From contig CAJNDS010001158.1 in assembly GCA_905221605.1 (NCBI GenBank), forward strand, positions 535,001 to 599,000: a stretch of DNA of 64,000 bases, given 5' to 3'. The translations under genes were made by a program, and so were the position numbers. Shown here piece by piece: positions 10,594 through 21,277 of this stretch (position 1 is the first letter of the stretch; each line of letters starts with the position of its first letter). A model generated the notes under the pieces. The model made no database searches. It worked only from the letters and a program-made list of their open reading frames with translations, and had not been told where the DNA came from. Origin of the DNA: Symbiodinium natans. Taxonomy: Eukaryota > Sar > Dinophyceae > Suessiales > Symbiodiniaceae.

Positions 10594-10773
10594 GTTACCT
10601 ATCTGGCTGTAGCCACATGCGCTGCAATGCCGACATACAGGATCTGGAACCTTGAATGCCTCACCGGTTCACGAAGCTAAAGCATGTCAGTATTGGTTCT
10701 CAAGGGTACGATGCTCTCGTTGACGTGTTTTCAGGCTAAAGTGGCTTTCAATGCGTGGCAGATCAGAATTCGG
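10594..10773 (+). CDS. Two consecutive exon-like pieces
   Basis: 10594-10640 (VTYLAVATCAAMPTY) starts at a CCCTAAAG|GTT acceptor, the same configuration as exon 17 of the dioxygenase, and ends AG|GATCTG (GA donor, phase 2). 10735-10773 (LKWLSMRGRSEF) starts TTTCAG|G in matching phase and ends before GTCCCAG. A third piece may begin inside the array at 10791-10822 and end at GTAAGC (10835). Unrecognised. Confidence 0.3.
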
Positions 10774-10913
10774 GTCCCAGTTTATTCATTTTAGGGTTTA
10801 GGGTTTAGGGTTTAGGGTTTGTCCAAGATCAGGTAAGCTGGGAACCCTTCGATTTTCATCGGCCGGTTCAAGGGCAACAATCGGTTCGAGTCGGGATTGA
10901 AAAACTACAGACG

Positions 10914-11034
10914 CGGTGCACACACACACACATATATATATATATATACATATATACATATATACATATATACATATATACATATATACATATATACATA
11001 TATACATATATATACACATATATATATATATATA

Positions 11035-11065
<31 letters not shown>

Positions 11066-11087
11066 CATATATGTATATACTTTGTGT
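10914..11087. repeat. Microsatellite, CA then TA/CATATA
   Basis: CACACA, then TATACATA and TATA repeats. Open frames here (Ile/Tyr or His/Ile runs) are artefacts. Confidence 0.95.
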
Positions 11088-11450
11088 CACACATAGACAT
11101 ATATGTCCATACTTTAAGTCACACATAGACATGTTACACATCTCTCTCTTCCTTGAGTGGTACACGGTCAAAATGCGTGCTTCAAGGCCTTAAGGAGTCT
11201 ATAGAGCCTCTTTTCATCTAAAAGATCGCCAGTGGGCTCGGCATCCCTACGCTTCGTTTCTAAACACAGGCTCGAGCGCAGGGCGCAGAACCTGAGTTTC
11301 TGACTGTAACCGCGAGTGTCAAAATTGGCCCCTCAGCCCCTCAAGTAAGCCCCAGAACTTGAAGCTCACACAAACCCACCATCCTCATACGCAGCACCAC
11401 GCTGGGTCTGAAGAATTCTGCAGGCAGCAGTTGGCTAGCGACCCGAAACT

Positions 11451-11559
11451 ACCAATTGCTTAAGAACCCCCCAAAAGATGAAAGAAAAAAAAACTATTCT
11501 TCCTCATAAGGGTAATATAGGGATAATTATTGTGGGGGGGGGGGGGTTCTTAAGCTAAT
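11451..11559. mobile_element. TIR element, family H, copy 1
   Basis: CCAATTGCTTAAGAACCCCCC on the left, GGGGGTTCTTAAGCTAATC on the right, A-rich after the left end and G-rich before the right. Confidence 0.6.
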
Positions 11560-11691
11560 CGTGTTAGTAGCAAAGGACTTTGAGGTAGGCAAACTCAGAG
11601 GTTGAAATTCGGGCGTGTTGGTTCGTCTCCGGAGGAGAGGCGCAACTAGAATCAACAAAAGGAAGGAGCGGGGCAGAGCAGGTGCCATCCT

Positions 11692-11811
11692 ACTATTTGC
11701 TTAAGAGCCCCCCCATAAAGTTAGAGATAATCATCCCTGTATGACCCGTAGAAGGAAGTTGTTTCCTTTTTTTTTTGTTGGGGGGGGGGGGGGAGTTCTT
11801 AAGCAAATAGT
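11692..11811. mobile_element. TIR element, family H, copy 2
   Basis: ACTATTTGCTTAAGAGCCCC and AGTTCTTAAGCAAATAGT are nearly perfect inverted ends. Confidence 0.7.
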
Positions 11812-11907
11812 CGCATCATGCTGTGAGGCACTATGATCGTTTGTTCCGGGCGCTGGGCATGCTGAAGATTTCTGGCTGAGGCTTAGGCTTAATTGCTTAA
11901 TTGCTTA

Positions 11908-11965
11908 GGGTTTAGGGTTTAGGGTTTAGGGTTTAGGGTTTAGGGTTTAGGGTTTAGGGTTTAGG
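11908..11965. repeat. Telomeric array, TTTAGGG, 8 units
   Basis: Preceded by degenerate TTAGGCTTAATTGC. Confidence 0.95.
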
Positions 11966-12316
11966 GGTCAACACCCAATGGTTGAAAGGTTGAACAGACT
12001 GAGACCAGTGGCTTGTTGCATCTTGCCGCAGCCATTTCAGAAAGAGAATCTGTTGAAGGCTCGCAACTGCGACCGCATGCTGCCGTCGTAGGAAAGGAGA
12101 GGGCATCATTCATTGCACTAGGCACTGCCTGGCGCTTCGAGTGCAGCAGCTAAGCTAAAAATATCCTTGCAAGACACAGGTGTTTCATTTGAGTCCAGGT
12201 ACGTTGACGCACAGGGGTCGCACTGCTGCGTGCATGCACAGTGTCCATACCCAAAGACCGACGCAGCCTCGCAAGATCTCAGACCCCCCAGCCTACAAGG
12301 GCCTACACCTGATTCG

Positions 12317-15300
12317 ATGGGCCTGTGCCTCAGTGCCGCCATGCTTTCCATTGCTGCTTTGCCTCGAAGCAAGATTCGGTGGCTTGGGCTTGGGCTGCCT
12401 CTCGGCGCAGGTGAGCCTTTGGGTTGCTGCCACTTTCAAGTGAGGTGAGTACTCTGGGGGTTCAAGGATGAGCTATATCTTTCTTGGAATTATTTTTATT
12501 CTTGTTTAAATAAAATAAACCCAAGAGGATATTAAATATATTGTTTTTTTTATTAAGGTTCTAAGGGGAGCATAGTAAGGCGCAGGATGTTCAAGGCTTG
12601 TTGGTTGCAGAGCCCTTGAGTTGTCGCCCTTGGTTGCACAAACTGCCACAATAGACTTTGCGAAGATGACGAAGAGTTTCGCAACCCTCAACCCTAAACC
12701 TAAACCCTAAACCCTAAACCCTACGCCGCCCTACGCCTCATTAAAGTTTATCGCTCAGCATCCAGACCCAGAAAGCTGAGGATCGTGGCGAGCCTGGTCA
12801 TGTCAGGCCTCCCACATCAGGGTTTAGGGTTTAGGGTTTAGGGTTTAGGGTTTAGGGTTTAGGGTTTAGGGTTTAGGGATTCAAGGTTGAGGTTTGGAGG
12901 GAGATCATCATTGAGAAAGTCCGCGAGCCCCCCCCTTCATCTCTTATTAGCCCAGTGGTACCCTTCAAGACAGTAACCCAGCGCCCGAGAAGGGTCCCCT
13001 TATGGTTACTTACCAAGATCTGTGTTCGGCCACCTAGGGTTTTTTAACGTTAAAAAACCCTAAACCCTAAACCCTTATGGCTACTGGCCTACCAAGATCT
13101 CTGTTCGGGCACCCAGCCTTGATGATCTTGATTTCGGCCGACCGGTAGCGCGGTTGCAGCCCCCGCTGTCCCCGGACAAGGAGGCATAGGGCCATGGGAG
13201 TTAGGGTTTGTGGGTTTAGGGTTTAGGGTTTAGGGTTTAGGGTTTAGGGTTGTTGAGTTAAGTTCACATGTTTAGATAGCCCGTGGGTTGCCCGCAGGTA
13301 TCTTCGTCTTGGTCATGGCGCTGACACCTTGGGAGTACCGCCGCAGGCAAGAAAATGGGCTGAGCTGTTCACGGTTTAGGGTTTAGGGTTTGGGGTTTGG
13401 GGTTTGGGGTTTGGGGTTTGGGGTTTAGGGTTAGGGAGAACCTTGCTGAACGTCGCCGAGTCCTGAGTTGTGCAGCTGCAAGCCCTTCCCATTTTGGGAT
13501 TCGAACGGCCAGCAGGACCTATCTCGATCCCCCACCCGTCCACAATGCTAAGTTCAATAATTCATACTGCATTTTTTTGAGAGGTACTCTGCGCTGTTCA
13601 TCATTCCGCTGGGCTGCACGGCGCCTTGTTTGCATCAGCATGCGCTTTCATAGACTCTTAGCAGAGAAAAGTTGCTTGGGAAGTTACACTGGAACTTGAT
13701 GCTCTGGGCGCTTCACACCCCCTCACAGTCCTGCAGTATACCCAGATCTTCCAAAACCCCTCAATTAAGGTACATACCCAAATTCAAAATAAGGATCCTT
13801 AGTATAAATTAGGGTATATTCCTCAATTAAGGGGTTTTGGAAGATCTGGGTGCTCATGTCGTGCACTCCCCCCTTCTATCGCAGCCCATGGGGTCTTGAT
13901 CGCAGGGTCTTTCCAGCGTAGACAACTAGCCAGGCAGGGCAACACCTCCATTCCGCCATAGCTAGTCTTGTGCAAAGTGGCGAGCTGGACATGTTCGTGG
14001 GAGTGATCGGAGGCTTTGACTGTCCAACTAGTAATCTTTTCCCAAAACGACGTGGCTATCAACAGACTCAGTCCGGTTCCTACAGCTTCCCTTCTCTGTA
14101 TTGTTGGGGTCCCCAAAAGCTAGTCTTCAATTCTAAGGGGTGTTCGCAACCTCAAAAATCACCCCCTACCGTTGAAGTCAACCAAGCTGGAACTCCTGAA
14201 CTCCTGGGAAAGATCCGTTCTGCAAATAGCAAGTTGGGTTCCCCGTAGCTCAACCCAATCACATAAAGCCCAGGTCCTGGTGGGAGGAGTAGCCATGGTC
14301 TTTGACCGTCAGCAAGCGCAGCAAGTGGAGCCAGCCAGGCGGATGGACCTCTTGTAGGGTTTAGGGTTGAGGGTTGAGGGTTTAGAGTTCAGGGTTCAGA
14401 GTTTAGGGTTCAGGCCCTGGGGGCCTCGGGGCCCTGATGCATGCGAAACCCACAACACACAGGCGCTCATGCGCCTGCAACCAAGTCTTGGGTCTCTGGA
14501 CATCACGCGGGTGTCCAACGCCTGGAAGCGACCCTAATTTTAATCTTATTCCCCTACATAACCCCTATATATTCCTTATATAGTCCCTATATACCTAAGT
14601 AGCCCTACAGAACCCCCAAATAACCCCTAAGGTCCCTTATAAGTGTCCCTCCTTTAGTCCCTTGAACCTTTGCACCTCCGCACCGCTTCTCCATTCACTC
14701 TAGCTCACGTCCTTGTGCTTGTGCTACAGAGCTCGAGCGCGCTCTGAACCTTCGGTAGCGTGCAACCCAGATCTTCCAAAACCCCTTAATTAAGGTATAT
14801 ACCCAAATTCAAAATAAGGATCCTTAGTATGGGTATATTCCTTAATTAAGGGTTTTTGGAAGATCTGGGAAAGTCCCTCCAAAAGCCATCCTGACGAACT
14901 AGAGTTTTCAACCTCGGCACCTGATGAACAAGAGCCGGGAGCTTGACTGTGGGGCGCCCTAAACCCTAAACCCTAAACCCTAAACCCTAAACCCTAAACC
15001 CTAAACCCTAAACCCCCAGAATGTCCTGGGCTGCTATAAGCTGAGACAGGCTGCTAGGCCTTAAGACTTAAGTCACCCAATGGCTGGTCCGAGTGCGAGC
15101 GATTAACACGGGGTTTCGAAGGCAAGCCCTAAACCCTAAACCCTAAACCCCAAACCCTAAACCCTAAACCCCAAACCCCAAACCCTAAACCCGAATCCCC
15201 CGGAAAGGATTCGCGAACGCAAATGCCTCTGGGCTTCTCAGATGTTCGAGGCGCTCGATGCAGATTGCCCTCAGCTGCTGGGCGTTGTTGGGTTTGGCTT

Positions 15301-16196
15301 TAGATTTCAGAGTTTCAGGCATTCTGGGGGTTTAGGTGTCCCCCAGCCCAGTTGCAAAAGGGTTTAGGGTTTAGGGTTTAGGGTTTCGGGTTTCGGGTTT
15401 CGGGTTTCGAGTTTGCAGGATGATAGATTCCTGAGCTTCTTTGTGATGTGTCAGGTTCCAAGTGGTGCCTTTTTTCCTCCCGACAAACACCAGGCTTCAG
15501 TGCGTGAACGTCCCCTAATCAACCCTAAGCCTGAATCCCTAAACCCTAAACCCTAAACCCTAAACCCTAAACCCTAAACCCTAAACCCTAAACCCTAAAC
15601 CCTAAACCCTAAACCCTATAACCCTAAACCCCAGGCTCCAGTGCGTGAACGTCAAGTGCGCAGAGGACGGTGCCGAATGGGTGGTGTCGAAGGAGTCCTC
15701 CATCAGTTGTGCAGCTCGGTGGGCTTGCGAGAGGATCGTTTAGGGTTTAGGGTTTAGGGTTTAGGGTTTAGGGTTTAGCCTTCTTTCCATATATAGATAG
15801 GTAGTGTACGCCCACAACATGTCCCAAGAAGTGAGACAGCTTAGCAAGACTCGATGGTCATGGATGGGCTCGCTGCAAGGAGGTGCTTATAATAGAGCCT
15901 ATGTTGTTCTCAGAGGGTTTAGGGTTTAGCGTTTAGGAGGGATCTAAAACGTGCACGGTGGATAGGACAAGATCAACAACATATCCCTGCCCAAACAGGC
16001 AGCCGGCACACATTCTGCAAACACGTGCGCCTGCTGCTTGGACGATTTCGTTCCTTCCGCCCGCGTGGCGGTGCTTCCATGTGGGCACGTATTCCACGAG
16101 AAGTGCATTGCTGCCTGGTCTGTGGCCTTGCCGGCATCATCCTGCTTGTGTCCGACCTGCCGCAAAAGTTTCAGCTGGACGGAAGAAGAAGTCTAG
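12317..16196 (+). CDS. RING-H2 finger protein, split paralogue (at least seven exons)
   Basis: Inferred exons: 12317-12410, 13298-about 13370 (3' end unsure, a small exon may be missing after it), 14274-14353, 15208-15291, 15635-15733, 15849-15882, 15966-16196. Phases agree at every other junction. Matches to the copy at 6.6 kb occur in the same order: LP..K.R before TM1; IF-LV-AL-P-E in TM1; LVG..(5)FDR in TM2; CxWAS..F; DGAEW; then RING CACCLDDF, LPCGHVFHE, CPTCR, with the same x14 spacings. The last exon ends at TAG 16194-16196. In-frame TAG 15963-15965 is read as part of the acceptor (AG|GAC). Start ATG 12317 is the first of two in frame. Donors are GT except GA at 15734. Telomeric arrays or their fragments lie in all resolved introns. 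The membrane/RING identity is firm; exact exon 2 and the 34-nt exon are tentative. Confidence 0.72.
12466..12580. mobile_element. Dispersed repeat, family O, copy 1
   Basis: Shares GGAATTATT...TTTAAATAAAATAAACCCA and TTAAGGTTCTAAGGGGAG with 44039-44150. AT-rich, imperfect inverted ends. Lies in the first intron of the split RING gene. Confidence 0.5.
12687..12877. repeat. Opposed telomeric arrays in RING-paralogue intron 1
   Basis: CCCTAAA at 12687-12721 and TTTAGGG (8 units) at 12819-12877, facing each other. Confidence 0.93.
12997..13114. repeat. Direct repeat of about 40 bp flanking telomeric sequence
   Basis: CCCTTATGG...TACCAAGATCT-TGTTCGG at 12997-13036 recurs at 13072-13114. Between them lie the palindrome GGGTTTTTTAACGTTAAAAA and CCCTAAA repeats. 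Confidence 0.75.
13201..13432. repeat. TTTAGGG arrays around RING-paralogue exon 2
   Basis: 13201-13252 upstream of the exon, 13373-13432 immediately downstream; the second turns into TTTGGGG units. Confidence 0.9.
13741..13850. mobile_element. TIR element, family A (110 bp), in a RING-paralogue intron
   Basis: Same termini and core as other A copies. Flanks are TA on the left and TG on the right. Lies between exons 2 and 3 of the split RING gene. Confidence 0.8.
14766..14869. mobile_element. TIR element, family A (104 bp), in a RING-paralogue intron
   Basis: Termini intact, six bases lost near the centre, flanked by AA on both sides. This supports a 2-bp target duplication not limited to TA. 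Confidence 0.8.
14956..15193. repeat. CCCTAAA arrays before RING-paralogue exon 4
   Basis: 14956-15014 (8 units) and 15127-15193 (with CCCCAAA variants). The second ends 14 bases before the exon. Confidence 0.93.
15359..15632. repeat. Telomeric arrays in RING-paralogue intron 4
   Basis: 15359-15416 starts TTTAGGG and becomes TTTCGGG; 15536-15632 is CCCTAAA, about 13 units, ending two bases before the exon acceptor region. Confidence 0.93.
15491..15653. repeat. Direct duplication of exon start around a telomeric array
   Basis: AGGCTTCAGTGCGTGAACGT at 15492 recurs as AGGCTCCAGTGCGTGAACGT at 15633. The second copy is the true acceptor and first bases of the 15635 exon; the first runs into CCCTAA and would stop. 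Confidence 0.8.
15738..15936. repeat. TTTAGGG arrays after RING-paralogue exons 5 and 6
   Basis: 15738-15778 begins four bases after a donor; a short degenerate run lies at 15915-15936. Confidence 0.88.
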
Positions 16197-16731
16197 CTCG
16201 AGGAAGGGTGGGCCTTTTCGCCTGAGGCGTGTGCACGTCTGTAGGTACTTCCTCGTTGGTCATCTCCACGGATGCCATGCTTCGGGAACCTCCCGTGGAA
16301 GCTCGCACATCCAGCAAGTGCCTAGCAGAAGTAAATTTTCACCGCAAGTGCATCGGCCCGAACGGCGGCAACAAGAACATACAACAGGCAACCACAGAGA
16401 CAATTCCGAGTATCATCTCTGCAGGCGCCTGCACATGGATTACAGTTCCTAAATTTTTAATGTCCGTCTGTTGGCCTGTGGGTGGCCTTTAGTCGCTGCC
16501 TCTACACGGCCCAGACACCCTTGGGCTGGAAGGGGGAGGTTTGAAGTGACCGAAATCCAAGACTTCCAAGACTTAGGGTCTAGGGTTTAGGGTTTAGGGG
16601 AGGGACAAGAGGCACATTGACCCCCACCTCCCAGCCCTCTCGTTGTACGCACAGCGCACAGGTTCCAATGTCCAACCAGCGACGCGGCCGATAGAATACG
16701 CACTGTAGGTCTCCAGGCTTTGTATGGCTTA

Positions 16732-17030
16732 GGGGTTTAGGGTTCAGGGTTTGGGGTTTCGGGTTCAGGGTTCAGGGTTCAGGGTTTAGGGTTTAGGGTT
16801 TCGGGTTTCGGGTTTAGGGTTCAGGGTTCAGAGTTTAGGGTTTCAGGTCGAGCCCCGGGAGCCGTGGCTTGGAGGGACGAGCTCGGATCTCCCAGGTGCA
16901 GTGCCGGCCCTTGTGGGCCAAACTTTCCAGGAACGCTAAACCCTAAACCCTGAACCCTAAACCCTGAACCCTAAACCCGAAACCCTAAACCCTGAGCCCT
17001 AAACCCTGAACCCTGAACCCTAAACCCTAA
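16732..17030. repeat. Degenerate telomeric arrays
   Basis: 16732-16846 mixes TTTAGGG, TTCAGGG and TTTCGGG. 16936-17030 mixes CCCTAAA and CCCTGAA in the other orientation. The same substitution is spread over both. Confidence 0.88.
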
Positions 17031-17245
17031 GTGGAGGGCCTCTATAGCTCTGAGAGGAACCCGACAGCAAGCTCATTAACGTCGCTGTGTTGGACACATG
17101 AATTTGGGGTCCGGCATTCTGGACCAGTTTGTGAATGCGCATCGTGCAGCGCAGGACTGTCAGCATTCATGCCATGCAAAGTAGCGGGACTGGAACAAGC
17201 CGGCACCTTGTGCTCCAATTCCGTGATTGTTATTAAGCCCCGAGC

Positions 17246-17338
17246 CCCAAACCCTAAACCCTAAACCCTCAAAAAACACCCTAAACCTAAACCCTAAACC
17301 CTCAAAAACACCCTAAACCTAAACCCTAAACCCTAAAG
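17246..17338. repeat. CCCTAAA array with AAAAACAC spacers
   Basis: A larger unit (CTAAACCCTCAAAAACACC) is repeated. The array ends at the acceptor of the exon at 17339. Confidence 0.88.
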
Positions 17339-17916
17339 TACTGTGCGCCTTTGAGCTGCACATGGCAAGAATTGCTGCAGACACTGCTTGCACAGCTTCG
17401 CCGTGGAGGAAGGGCTCCAGCGAATCTGCCATTAAAGATCTTTGGGTTGAAGCCGTTAGGGAAAGCAACACCCCACCATCCGAAGTTGCAACTCTTAGGC
17501 TTTAGGGTTTAGGGTTTAGGGTCTAGTTGTAAGACCCTGACCCTTGAAATCCAAAGTTCTCGGCTCTAGAAGCAAAGTTTTTGGCCGATTCGACCTTGTT
17601 CATGATAATTATCATCATGGGACCTTCCCTTATGGAGGGGGCTGGCTTGATGCAGAAGGGGTTTGGCTCGAAAGCCCTGCAACGGCAAGCACTGACCAGC
17701 TGCCATTTTTCTGGATGTCCGGCCTTTTACAATTTCGGATTTAGAGAGAGAGGTCCTGTGGCTCCTGAATCACGCGTTGCCTTCCCAAACCCGCACTGCG
17801 CTTGCGCCTGGACATCCAGTCTAGGGTGCATGGGCTTCGAGCGTATGCCTGACCCACGTTTTATCAAACCTGTGTTGGCGTTTCTGAACCCGGGGAGATC
17901 AAAGGCTGGTTACTAG
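17339..17916 (+). CDS. Unrecognised gene, three 3' exons
   Basis: Exons 17339-17498, 17573-17721 and 17753-17916 join in phase and end in TAG 17914-17916. They read as ordinary protein (about 157 aa): FELHMARIAADTACTASPW, SAIKDLWVEAVRESN, GRFDLVHDNYHHGTFPYGG, GWLDAEGVWLES, MGFERMPDPRFIKPVLAF. The first exon touches a CCCTAAA array at its acceptor (CCCTAAAG|TA), and its donor AG|GCTTTAGGG runs straight into a TTTAGGG array. The last intron would be only 31 nt, so a different junction or a frameshift is possible. Half of a TIR element (family also at 20155-20244) begins four bases after the stop. Upstream exons may lie at 17.03-17.25 kb, where an open frame carries several Cys. No family recognised. 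Confidence 0.42.
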
Positions 17917-18149
17917 TCCCCTCATTCCCTGCTAAGAACCCGGGGGGCTGTAGGGCGTATGGCCCTAATCCTAAACCCTAAACCCTAAACCCAGTTGCTC
18001 AGACTCAGAGATAGCACCGAGTAAACCCTAAACCCTAAACCCTAAACCCTAAACCCTAAACCCACTAGTAGGAAGGTTTGTTTTGAACTGTTGGAGCCCT
18101 GGGCTTCGAACTCGTAAAGTTGAAGCTTTCTGTTGAAAAGCCTGGGAAG

Positions 18150-18262
18150 CCCTACTATAGGGGCCTAAATAATTAGAATAGGGTTTTGGGGGGTTAGTAT
18201 AGTAGAGTTCGAAAGGGACCAGAAGAAAATATTTTTTAGTAATTATTCCGACCCCGATATGA
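18150..18262. mobile_element. Dispersed repeat, family N, copy 1
   Basis: CTATAGGGGCCTAAATAATT ... AGGGTTTTGGGGGG ... AAAGGGACCA ... TTAGTAATTATTCCGACCCC. The second copy is at 48583-48700. Confidence 0.5.
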
Positions 18263-18269
18263 CGTCATC

Positions 18270-19855
18270 GCTCTGCGCTGCCAGTGGTACCAGTGGTGCT
18301 GCCATACCCACGGACTGCCCCAGTGCTATTTAGGGATCATCAAGCCCTCGCGTGCCTTCATGCTTTGAGAAGCGCTTCGGAAAAAAAAGATGCCTGAAAA
18401 AAAACGAGCGGAGAAGGGTATGGCGTTCTGGGTTGAGGCTTATAAGGTTGGCCGCAAGTGAAGACGCCTGTTGCAAAAAGCCGTTCCGGGATAGACGGGG
18501 CTCAGGGTTCAACAATGTTGGGGAACTGACGAGCTTGGGAAGATCAAGGCCTTGTGTCCCGTTGTATTCTGCTTAGCAGGACACATGACATATCCTGAAC
18601 CACGCTAAAGTAGACCCGAAGCACTAAAACCCAGAAAGCCCCAAGCGCTCATAAATCTATGTGACTTCGGAAAGAAGCTTAAGCCCCTCGAGCACTGAAT
18701 ATGCCCTGCAGTCTGCTGGCGATCCCTTGCGGCGTTGGGAGTACATGAGCGACAGGCCCTGCTTGACATAGGCAATTGTTTTGAGAAACGGAATCCTACT
18801 CTGTAGGTTGTGCTTCAGGGCATGTCTGGGGGGCGCGAAATCCTAAGCCTAGACGGGGAGATGGCGCACCGCCCGGGGCAAGCTGGTTTGAGAGACAGGC
18901 AACAGAGTTGGAGCCTTCTCTGTAGCAGTTTGGTAGTGAGATGTGCTTTGGGCCGCCAGAGCTCAGCACAAACGACTCTGCTCTAGAGACTTGACAAAAC
19001 CCTAAACCCTATCACCCGGGGGCTTTTCTCGGGATTTATAGACTTCTTGCCCCACCTGGGAAGAGCTACTTGACTTCGCCCCACTTGCTCCCGCTTGATG
19101 AAGGCATTATTTTGCCGTACTCCCACCCTTGAAGCAAGTCTCCCTTCACAGTGAAGGCGTCACGCGATCCATATTTCCATTAGTGGCCAGAACTGTTCTT
19201 GCCTCACTTGCCACGTTTGCGCCCCTCGCCCCACCCCCCACCTCCTTGTCGGCGAAAGCTCCCTCCCAGCGAACGAAGGCTGCATGACAGACTTCCCCTG
19301 TAGAAACATGTCCATTTTCTTGCCAAGGGCCTGCGTCCCTGTATTGTTAGGAAATCTAAAACTTTAAAAGTCCTGAGAGCCCGAAAGCCCGAAGCCCTGA
19401 ACCATGCGTGCTGCATGTGAGTGCGAGTGCCAAACCCTAGCAGGAAATGCGGTGTGGCAAGCCCTCAACCCTGAAAGGAGGTGTGGTGCGGGAATCCCTG
19501 CCTAAAAGAGTTCTGTGTGTTTAGGCCGGCAAAACCCCAAAACCCATCAAAACGGCACACATCGGTGAGTCAAGTGGTGGAAGATGCAGTACCAAGAAGG
19601 CAAGCGGGGCAAACTCACTCAGTGGTCCCCTCACTTCTGCTCCAGCTTGATGCTTTTCGCGTCAGCCATCGAGCATGGAGCCTCAAGGGCAATCCCCCCG
19701 ACCCTACCATCTCGAAACTCCGCACAGCTCCTAAATTCTCCAAGGCCATCGAAAAACCAGTCCGAGAAGTCAAGAAGGTGCCAGACAAATCATCAAATCA
19801 TCGGTTCATTTTGGGCTGTAGGGAGTGTTTGTGAAGGCAATAAAGGGCTGGTCAC
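18270..19855. other. No supported gene
   Basis: Unique sequence with only one short telomeric fragment (18998); nothing recognised. Confidence 0.5.
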
Positions 19856-19860
19856 AACCT

Positions 19861-20012
19861 ACGATTTGCTTAGACACCCCCCCCCCCCCCAAAAAAAAAA
19901 AAAAAAAAAAAAAAAAAACACACATCATAATAAATCCCTATATTCCCCTTATTAAGTTTTTTTTTGGGGGGGGGGGGGGGGGGGGGCGGGGGGGGGTTCT
20001 TAAGCAAAGAGT
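19861..20012. mobile_element. TIR element, family H, copy 3 with homopolymers
   Basis: ATTTGCTTAGACACCCC and GGGTTCTTAAGCAAAGAGT bound expanded C, A, T and G tracts (19877-19918 and 19957-19997). Confidence 0.65.
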
Positions 20013-20154
20013 TATAGCAGCCATCCCCCATTCGCAGGTCGGGCCTTTGCCGCTTGGTCGATCACGGCTCCGCTCCGGGGCTGTCCGAGGACCGTTTACG
20101 GGGTTTAGGGTTTAGGGTTTAGGGTTCCACTGGTTTGTACCACGTCTTCCCCCA

Positions 20155-20244
20155 GGTTCTTAGTAGGGAATGAGGGAATGAGGGCCCTATATATACCCTT
20201 TAAGGGATATAGGACCCTGATTTCCTCCTTCCCTACTGAGAACC
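20155..20244. mobile_element. TIR element, family R (90 bp)
   Basis: GGTTCTTAGTAGGGAATGAG and its inverse CTTCCCTACTGAGAACC. Half of a second copy lies at 17918-17941. Confidence 0.6.
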
Positions 20245-20256
20245 AGCCAGTCTTTA

Positions 20257-20370
20257 CTACTGTTTGCTTAAGACCCCCAGAAAAGACAAGATAATGATCC
20301 CTGTATTGCCCCTGTAAGGAAGAGTATTTTCATTTTGTGGGGGGGGGCGGTTCTAAAGAAGCAAATAGTG
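20257..20370. mobile_element. TIR element, family H, copy 4
   Basis: TACTGTTTGCTTAAGACCCCC to GGTTCTAAAGAAGCAAATAGT. Confidence 0.65.
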
Positions 20371-20586
20371 CTATCGCAAGGCCTCAGCGCGGTGTTTTGA
20401 AAGGATGTCCGAGCCATAGCGATGGTAGGTGAAAGTTCAAGACTTAGGCAAAGCGCAGAGTTGAAAGTCCAGAACGCTGTTGCTGAAGGGCTAAGTTCTT
20501 GCAAGCTCAGGCGGACTTGGTGGACTTGGAGTTGTTTGCTTTCGTTGTCGAATTCCCGAGTCCTAACATGGAAGATCGGGTAATTA

Positions 20587-20696
20587 CCCAGATCTTCCAA
20601 AACCCCTTAATTAAGGAATATACCCTACTTTATACTAAGGGTCCTTATTATGAATTAAGGTATATACCTTAATTAAGGGGTCTTGGAAGATCTGGG
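20587..20696. mobile_element. TIR element, family A (110 bp), reversed
   Basis: Core in the opposite orientation to 9816-9925; TA on each side. Confidence 0.8.
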
Positions 20697-21207
20697 TACT
20701 GCAGGCCGACGGCATGACCTACAGCACACTGCGACGCATGGAGCGCAACAGTTTCGTAACCCTTAGACGAACACCCCTTACGTGAACTACGCACATTTTC
20801 CCGTGAGTTTGCATGGCCGTTGCGCTTGTTACTCGTTTTTTTTGGAGGCGTTTCTTGCTGCCGGTTGTTTCATGCACGGCTGGCGAAGCACTTGGGTTCC
20901 CCCTTTGCTATGACAGGACTCGCTCAATGCCGCTGGCGCCTCGCGAGAGGAGCAGCTCATGTGTTTGTATGAGCCTTAAGAACCCCTAACCCTAAACCCT
21001 AAACCCTAAACTCTAAACCCCTAAACGTAGGGCTGTCTTGTGAAAGGGGTCCGGATCTGCTAACCCACTCCAAGATCAACTCAAGAGCAGATCTCAGCGT
21101 AGGAGATTGACCAAAACACAAGCAAAGCAAGTGGCCGAGAAGGAGATCAGTAGGAGCGCTGCTGGACCGAACGCCCAACCTACGGCCTACCACACTGCCA
21201 TGGCAAC

Positions 21208-21270
21208 CCCTAAACCCTAAACCCTAAACCCTAAACCCTAAACCCTAAGCCCTAAACCCTAAACCCTAAT
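21208..21270. repeat. CCCTAAA array, about 8 units
   Basis: Eight bases upstream of the exon-like piece at 21278. Confidence 0.93.
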
Positions 21271-21277
21271 CTTTGAA

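Noticed and set aside
10798-11193. Five overlapping frames encoding Tyr/Ile or His/Ile runs
   Set aside because: Translations of a CA/TA microsatellite.
13485-13520. GGGATTCGAAC, resembling the T-arm of a minus-strand tRNA
   Set aside because: The stem does not pair and no D-arm or anticodon arm follows.
15963-15965. In-frame TAG before the RING exon as evidence of a pseudogene
   Set aside because: The TAG overlaps an AG|G acceptor and the preceding exons join in phase, so it is better read as intron.
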